Source: Nonomuraea coxensis DSM 45129 (GTDB taxonomy: Bacteria > Actinomycetota > Actinomycetes > Streptosporangiales > Streptosporangiaceae). From it: a stretch of 64,000 nt of DNA. The notes beneath the pieces are model-generated. The model saw nothing but the letters and a program-made list of their open reading frames with translations, was not told where the DNA came from and ran no database searches. A program made the translations under genes and the position numbers. How positions within the stretch are numbered: the stretch's first letter is position 1; every line of letters starts with the position of its first letter. Location: NCBI RefSeq assembly GCF_019397265.1, contig NZ_CP068985.1:8303001-8367000 (forward strand), given 5' to 3'. Below, one piece after another: positions 61,648 through 64,000 of the stretch.

Positions 61648-62883
61648 TCAGACAGCCGCGCGGAACGCGTCGAGGGACGGCTTGATCACGGCGGTGGGCC
61701 GCGACGACTCGCCGGCGATGGCGTCCAGCGTCTTCAGGCCGTCGCCGGTGTTGAGGACCACGGTCTCGGCCTCGGGGTCGAGCCGCCCCGTCTCGACCAG
61801 CTTCTTCAGCACGCCGACCGTGACGCCGCCCGCGGTCTCGGCGAAGATGCCCTCGGTCGAGGCCAGCAGCTTGATCGCGGCCACGACCTCGGCGTCGGTG
61901 ACGTCCTCGACGGCCCCGCCGGTGCGCCGGGCGATGTCCAGCACGTAGGGGCCGTCGGCCGGGTTGCCGATGGCCAGCGACTTCGCGATGGTGTCCGGCT
62001 TGACCGGCTGGACGACGTCGTGCCCCGCCTTGTAGGCCGCCGACACCGGCGAGCACCCGGCCGCCTGCGCGCCGAAGACCTTGTAGGGGGTGTCCTCGAC
62101 CAGGCCCAGGGCGATCAGCTCCTTGAAACCCTTGTCGATCTTGGTGAGCTGCGAGCCGGAGGCGATCGGGATGACGATCTGCTCGGGCAGCCGCCAGCCG
62201 AGCTGCTCGGCGATCTCGTACGCGAGCGTCTTGGAGCCCTCGGCGTAGTAGGGGCGCAGGTTGACGTTGACGAACCCCCACTTGTCGCCCAGCGGGTCGC
62301 CGATCAGCTCCGAGCAGAACCGGTTGACCTCGTCGTAGCTGCCGTCGATGCCGATCAGCCTGCCGCCGAACACCCGGGCCATGGCGATCTTCGCCTCTTC
62401 CAGGTCGGCCGGGATGAACACGCAGGCGTCGAGCCCGGCCCGCGCCGCCGCGGCGGTGACCGCGCCCGCGAGGTTGCCGGTGGAGGAGCAGGAGAGCGTG
62501 TGGAAGCCGAAGGTGCGCGCCGCCTCGACGGCGATGGCGACCACCCGGTCCTTGAAGGAGTGGGTGGGGTTGCCGGAGTCGTCCTTGACGTGCAGGGACC
62601 TGATGCCGAGCGCCCGCCCGAGGTTGCCCGCCCTGACCAGCTGGGTCCAGCCGGGGTTCATGTTGGGCTTGCTCGCCACGTCGGCGGGGACCGGGAGCAG
62701 CGAGCGGTAGCGCCAGATGCTGGCCGGGCCCGCGGCGATGTCCTCGCGGGTCACCCGGCCGAACTCGTAGGCCGCTTCGAGCGGCCCGAAACACTCCAGA
62801 CACGCGAAACTCGGCCCGAGCGGGTAGCGGGCGCCGCACTCGCGGCAGGACAGAGCGACGGCAGGACCAAAGTCGTGCGACAT
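61648..62883 (-). CDS. thrC: Zinc-ribbon threonine synthase-like PLP enzyme under SAM riboswitch control
   Basis: This is a 411-aa fold-type II PLP enzyme annotated by homology as threonine synthase (O-phosphohomoserine to threonine). An N-terminal zinc ribbon (Cys13, Cys16, Cys28, Cys31) precedes the catalytic domain with PLP lysine Lys111 in GNPTHSFKDRVVAIA. The phosphate-binding SCSSTGNLAGAVTAAAARAG and the C-terminal ETAGGVTVGVLKKLVETG complete the fold. Classical thrC sits with hom and thrB and lacks the ribbon; this gene is instead behind a SAM-I riboswitch and coupled to a sulfur carrier. I suspect it makes homocysteine from O-phosphohomoserine and carrier-bound sulfur. The reaction itself is not proven by sequence. 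Confidence 0.9.
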   Translation of the reverse strand: MSHDFGPAVALSCRECGARYPLGPSFACLECFGPLEAAYEFGRVTREDIAAGPASIWRYRSLLPVPADVASKPNMNPGWTQLVRAGNLGRALGIRSLHVKDDSGNPTHSFKDRVVAIAVEAARTFGFHTLSCSSTGNLAGAVTAAAARAGLDACVFIPADLEEAKIAMARVFGGRLIGIDGSYDEVNRFCSELIGDPLGDKWGFVNVNLRPYYAEGSKTLAYEIAEQLGWRLPEQIVIPIASGSQLTKIDKGFKELIALGLVEDTPYKVFGAQAAGCSPVSAAYKAGHDVVQPVKPDTIAKSLAIGNPADGPYVLDIARRTGGAVEDVTDAEVVAAIKLLASTEGIFAETAGGVTVGVLKKLVETGRLDPEAETVVLNTGDGLKTLDAIAGESSRPTAVIKPSLDAFRAAV

Positions 62884-62898
62884 GAAGCGAGGCCTTCC

Positions 62899-63036
62899 CT
62901 CATCTTCGCCCACGGCCACCTTGACCGCGAACCGGAATTGGCACCTTGTCCCGGTCGGCCTCGCCAGGTCGCGAGTCGAAAGCCGGGAGGGTTGCCGGGG
63001 CTTCGCAGGGCCGGTCCCTCCACCCCTCTGGATGAG
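62899..63036 (-). promoter_or_regulatory. SAM-I (S-box) riboswitch
   Basis: On the minus strand P1 is CTCATC (63036-63031) with GATGAG (62904-62899). The core reads CCAGAGGGGTGGAGGGACCG, then GGCCCTGCGAAGCCCCGGCA with ACC following. The second conserved block is AAGGTGCCAATTCC, and GGCGAAGATGAG closes P1. These are the hallmarks of the SAM-I aptamer. The ribosome site GGGAAGG directly follows P1, nine bases from the ATG at 62883, so P1 formation with SAM may hide it (translational control). It commands the ThrC-like and MoaD-like genes. Confidence 0.95.
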
Positions 63037-63090
63037 CTGTATGAAGTTGTTGAACCCGACTCTACCCGCTGAAGTGGCCGGAGTTACCAC

Positions 63091-63111
63091 CTGTCTCAGC
63101 ACATGAGACAG
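63091..63111 (-). terminator. Hairpin after the ECF sigma gene
   Basis: CTGTCTCA (63091-63098) pairs with TGAGACAG (63104-63111), a perfect 8-bp stem. A competing stem TGAGAC/GTCTCA (63104-63109 with 63115-63120) overlaps the sigma stop codon. Confidence 0.55.
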
Positions 63112-63117
63112 CGCGTC

Positions 63118-63672
63118 TCACCGATAGTCCTCACCCAGCGCTGCCTGCACGTACTTGCGGGCCTGGTGGATGCGCGACTTCGCGGTGCCGAGCGGGATGC
63201 CGAGCTGCTCGGCCACCTCGTTGTAGTCGAGCTGCACGATGTCGCGCAGGACCAGCGCCTGCGCCAGGTCGGGTTTGTCGGCCTCCAGCGCCTCCATCGC
63301 GTCGAGCAGGTCGAGCCGCGAGCCCGCGATCACGCTCACCCGCCGCGCGTCGGGCTTCTGCGTCGGCAGCTCGTCGGAGGTCTGCTCGGCCGCCCTGCGC
63401 TTCAGCGACCGGTAGGTGGTGCGCGCGCAGTTGGCCGTGACGATGTGCAGCCACGTGCTGAACCTGGCGCGCCCTTCGAAGCGGCCGATGTTGCGGGCCA
63501 CCGCGAGCAGGGTGTCCTGCGACGCCTCCTCGGCGTCCTGGTGGTACGGCAGGATCCGGGAGCAGTGGCGCATCACATCGGGCTCGATCCTGGCCAGCAA
63601 CTCGCCGAGCGCGCGATGATCTCCAGCGGCGGCGGATCGGGCGAGTTCCTCGGTTAGCTCATCAAGCGCCAT
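63118..63672 (-). CDS. ECF-type RNA polymerase sigma factor
   Basis: This is a 184-aa alternative sigma factor with only regions 2 and 4. Region 2 (about 20-90) has ILPYHQDAEEASQDTLLAVA and GRFEGRARFSTWLHIVTANC. Region 4 (about 125-180) has LRDIVQLDYNEVAEQLGIPL and GTAKSRIHQARKYVQAALG, the -35-binding HTH. ATG 63672 is the start. No anti-sigma gene follows on this side. It is divergent from otsA with 31 bases between start codons, so they share a promoter region. Confidence 0.93.
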   Translation of the reverse strand: MALDELTEELARSAAAGDHRALGELLARIEPDVMRHCSRILPYHQDAEEASQDTLLAVARNIGRFEGRARFSTWLHIVTANCARTTYRSLKRRAAEQTSDELPTQKPDARRVSVIAGSRLDLLDAMEALEADKPDLAQALVLRDIVQLDYNEVAEQLGIPLGTAKSRIHQARKYVQAALGEDYR

Positions 63673-63703
63673 AGCTGGGATCCTATGATCGGAGGGAGCT
63701 TCG

Positions 63704-64000
63704 ATGAACAGCGTCCTCGTGGCCTCCAACAGAGGGCCGGTCTCCTTCACCGTCTCCGACGACGGTGTCCTCACCATGAGACGGGGCGGCGGCGGTCTCG
63801 TCTCCGGGCTGTCCGGGGTCACGAAAGGCGACGGCGTCCTGTGGGTCTGCGCGGCGCTGTCCGACGACGACCGCAGCGCCGTGCGCCTGTCGCCGGGCGG
63901 CCGCCTCGACCAGGCCGGCTACGACACCGGGCCGCTGCGCATGCTCGACATCCCCGCGGCCACCTTCCACCGCGCCTACAACGCCGTGGCCAACTCCACG
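63704..64000 (+). CDS. otsA: Trehalose-6-phosphate synthase, 5' part (cut by window edge)
   Basis: OtsA joins UDP- or GDP-glucose with glucose-6-phosphate to make trehalose-6-phosphate, the first step of trehalose synthesis for stress protection. The 99 visible codons start at ATG 63704 after GGAGGGAGC. They show the family's N-terminus: VLVASNRGPVSF followed by RRGGGGLVSGLSG, the glycine-rich loop that contacts the substrate phosphates. IPAATFHRAYNAVANST matches the next conserved block of GT20 enzymes. The rest lies outside the window. Sharing a promoter region with an ECF sigma gene fits a stress role. Confidence 0.88.
   Translation, partial: MNSVLVASNRGPVSFTVSDDGVLTMRRGGGGLVSGLSGVTKGDGVLWVCAALSDDDRSAVRLSPGGRLDQAGYDTGPLRMLDIPAATFHRAYNAVANST

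Overview
The window is high-GC DNA with dense, often translationally coupled genes, many GTG starts and strong G/C at third codon positions. It fits an actinomycete. Several gene neighbourhoods (GroEL2 / cold-shock protein / MoaD-like / threonine synthase; sacsin-type ATPase / DUF3027 / MFS / cold-shock-domain protein; WYL helicase-associated protein with XPB helicase; a dynamin-like GTPase pair) are typical of sporulating actinobacteria. My best guess is Streptosporangiales or a close relative, which is an inference. No tRNA, rRNA, CRISPR array or replication origin was seen.

Layout. 1-7.2 kb (minus): an operon of fatty-acyl-AMP ligase, MmpL exporter, DHA2 MFS transporter, glycosyltransferase and an acidic secreted protein (cut by the edge), probably making and exporting a lipid or glycolipid. 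7.3-9.9 kb: an MFS transporter, a small Ig-like secreted protein and an IclR regulator. 10-13 kb: homogentisate (tyrosine) catabolism, hmgA - unknown - fahA, translationally coupled. 13-16 kb: L,D-transpeptidase and an NfeD/SPFH membrane pair. 16-21.7 kb: Gfo/Idh/MocA oxidoreductase with a ROK repressor, then threonine degradation (tdh-kbl) and a LysR regulator. 21.7-28 kb: two dynamin-like GTPases and a response regulator - histidine kinase - response regulator array. 28-36 kb: L-2-hydroxyglutarate oxidase, aldo/keto reductase, ThpR, a MarR-MFS efflux operon and an NCS2 purine permease. 36-42 kb: a 1011-aa sacsin-like ATPase, DUF3027, MFS and a cold-shock-domain protein. 42-47.6 kb: HAD phosphatase, TetR, a WYL/helicase-associated protein and an unknown NTPase-like protein.

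47.9-53 kb holds an acyl-CoA synthetase gene broken by an IS200/IS605 element (tnpA/tnpB). That element has itself been entered by an IS1182-like element, exactly in the loop of its left-end hairpin. Removing both restores a continuous 513-539-codon reading frame, depending on the start used. TnpB carries a single-base frameshift. 53-58.8 kb: small membrane proteins, XPB helicase, a HelD-type ATPase and a PEBP-family protein. 58.9-64 kb: groEL under two CIRCE operators, cspA, and a SAM-I riboswitch in front of a zinc-ribbon threonine synthase-like gene coupled to a MoaD/ThiS-like sulfur carrier, then an ECF sigma factor divergent from otsA (cut by the edge).

The most interesting system is the SAM riboswitch - threonine synthase-like - sulfur carrier operon. 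Control by SAM and a Gly-Gly carrier make a homocysteine/methionine route more likely than threonine synthesis. The unknown protein between hmgA and fahA is the next most interesting: it sits where a maleylacetoacetate isomerase is needed.
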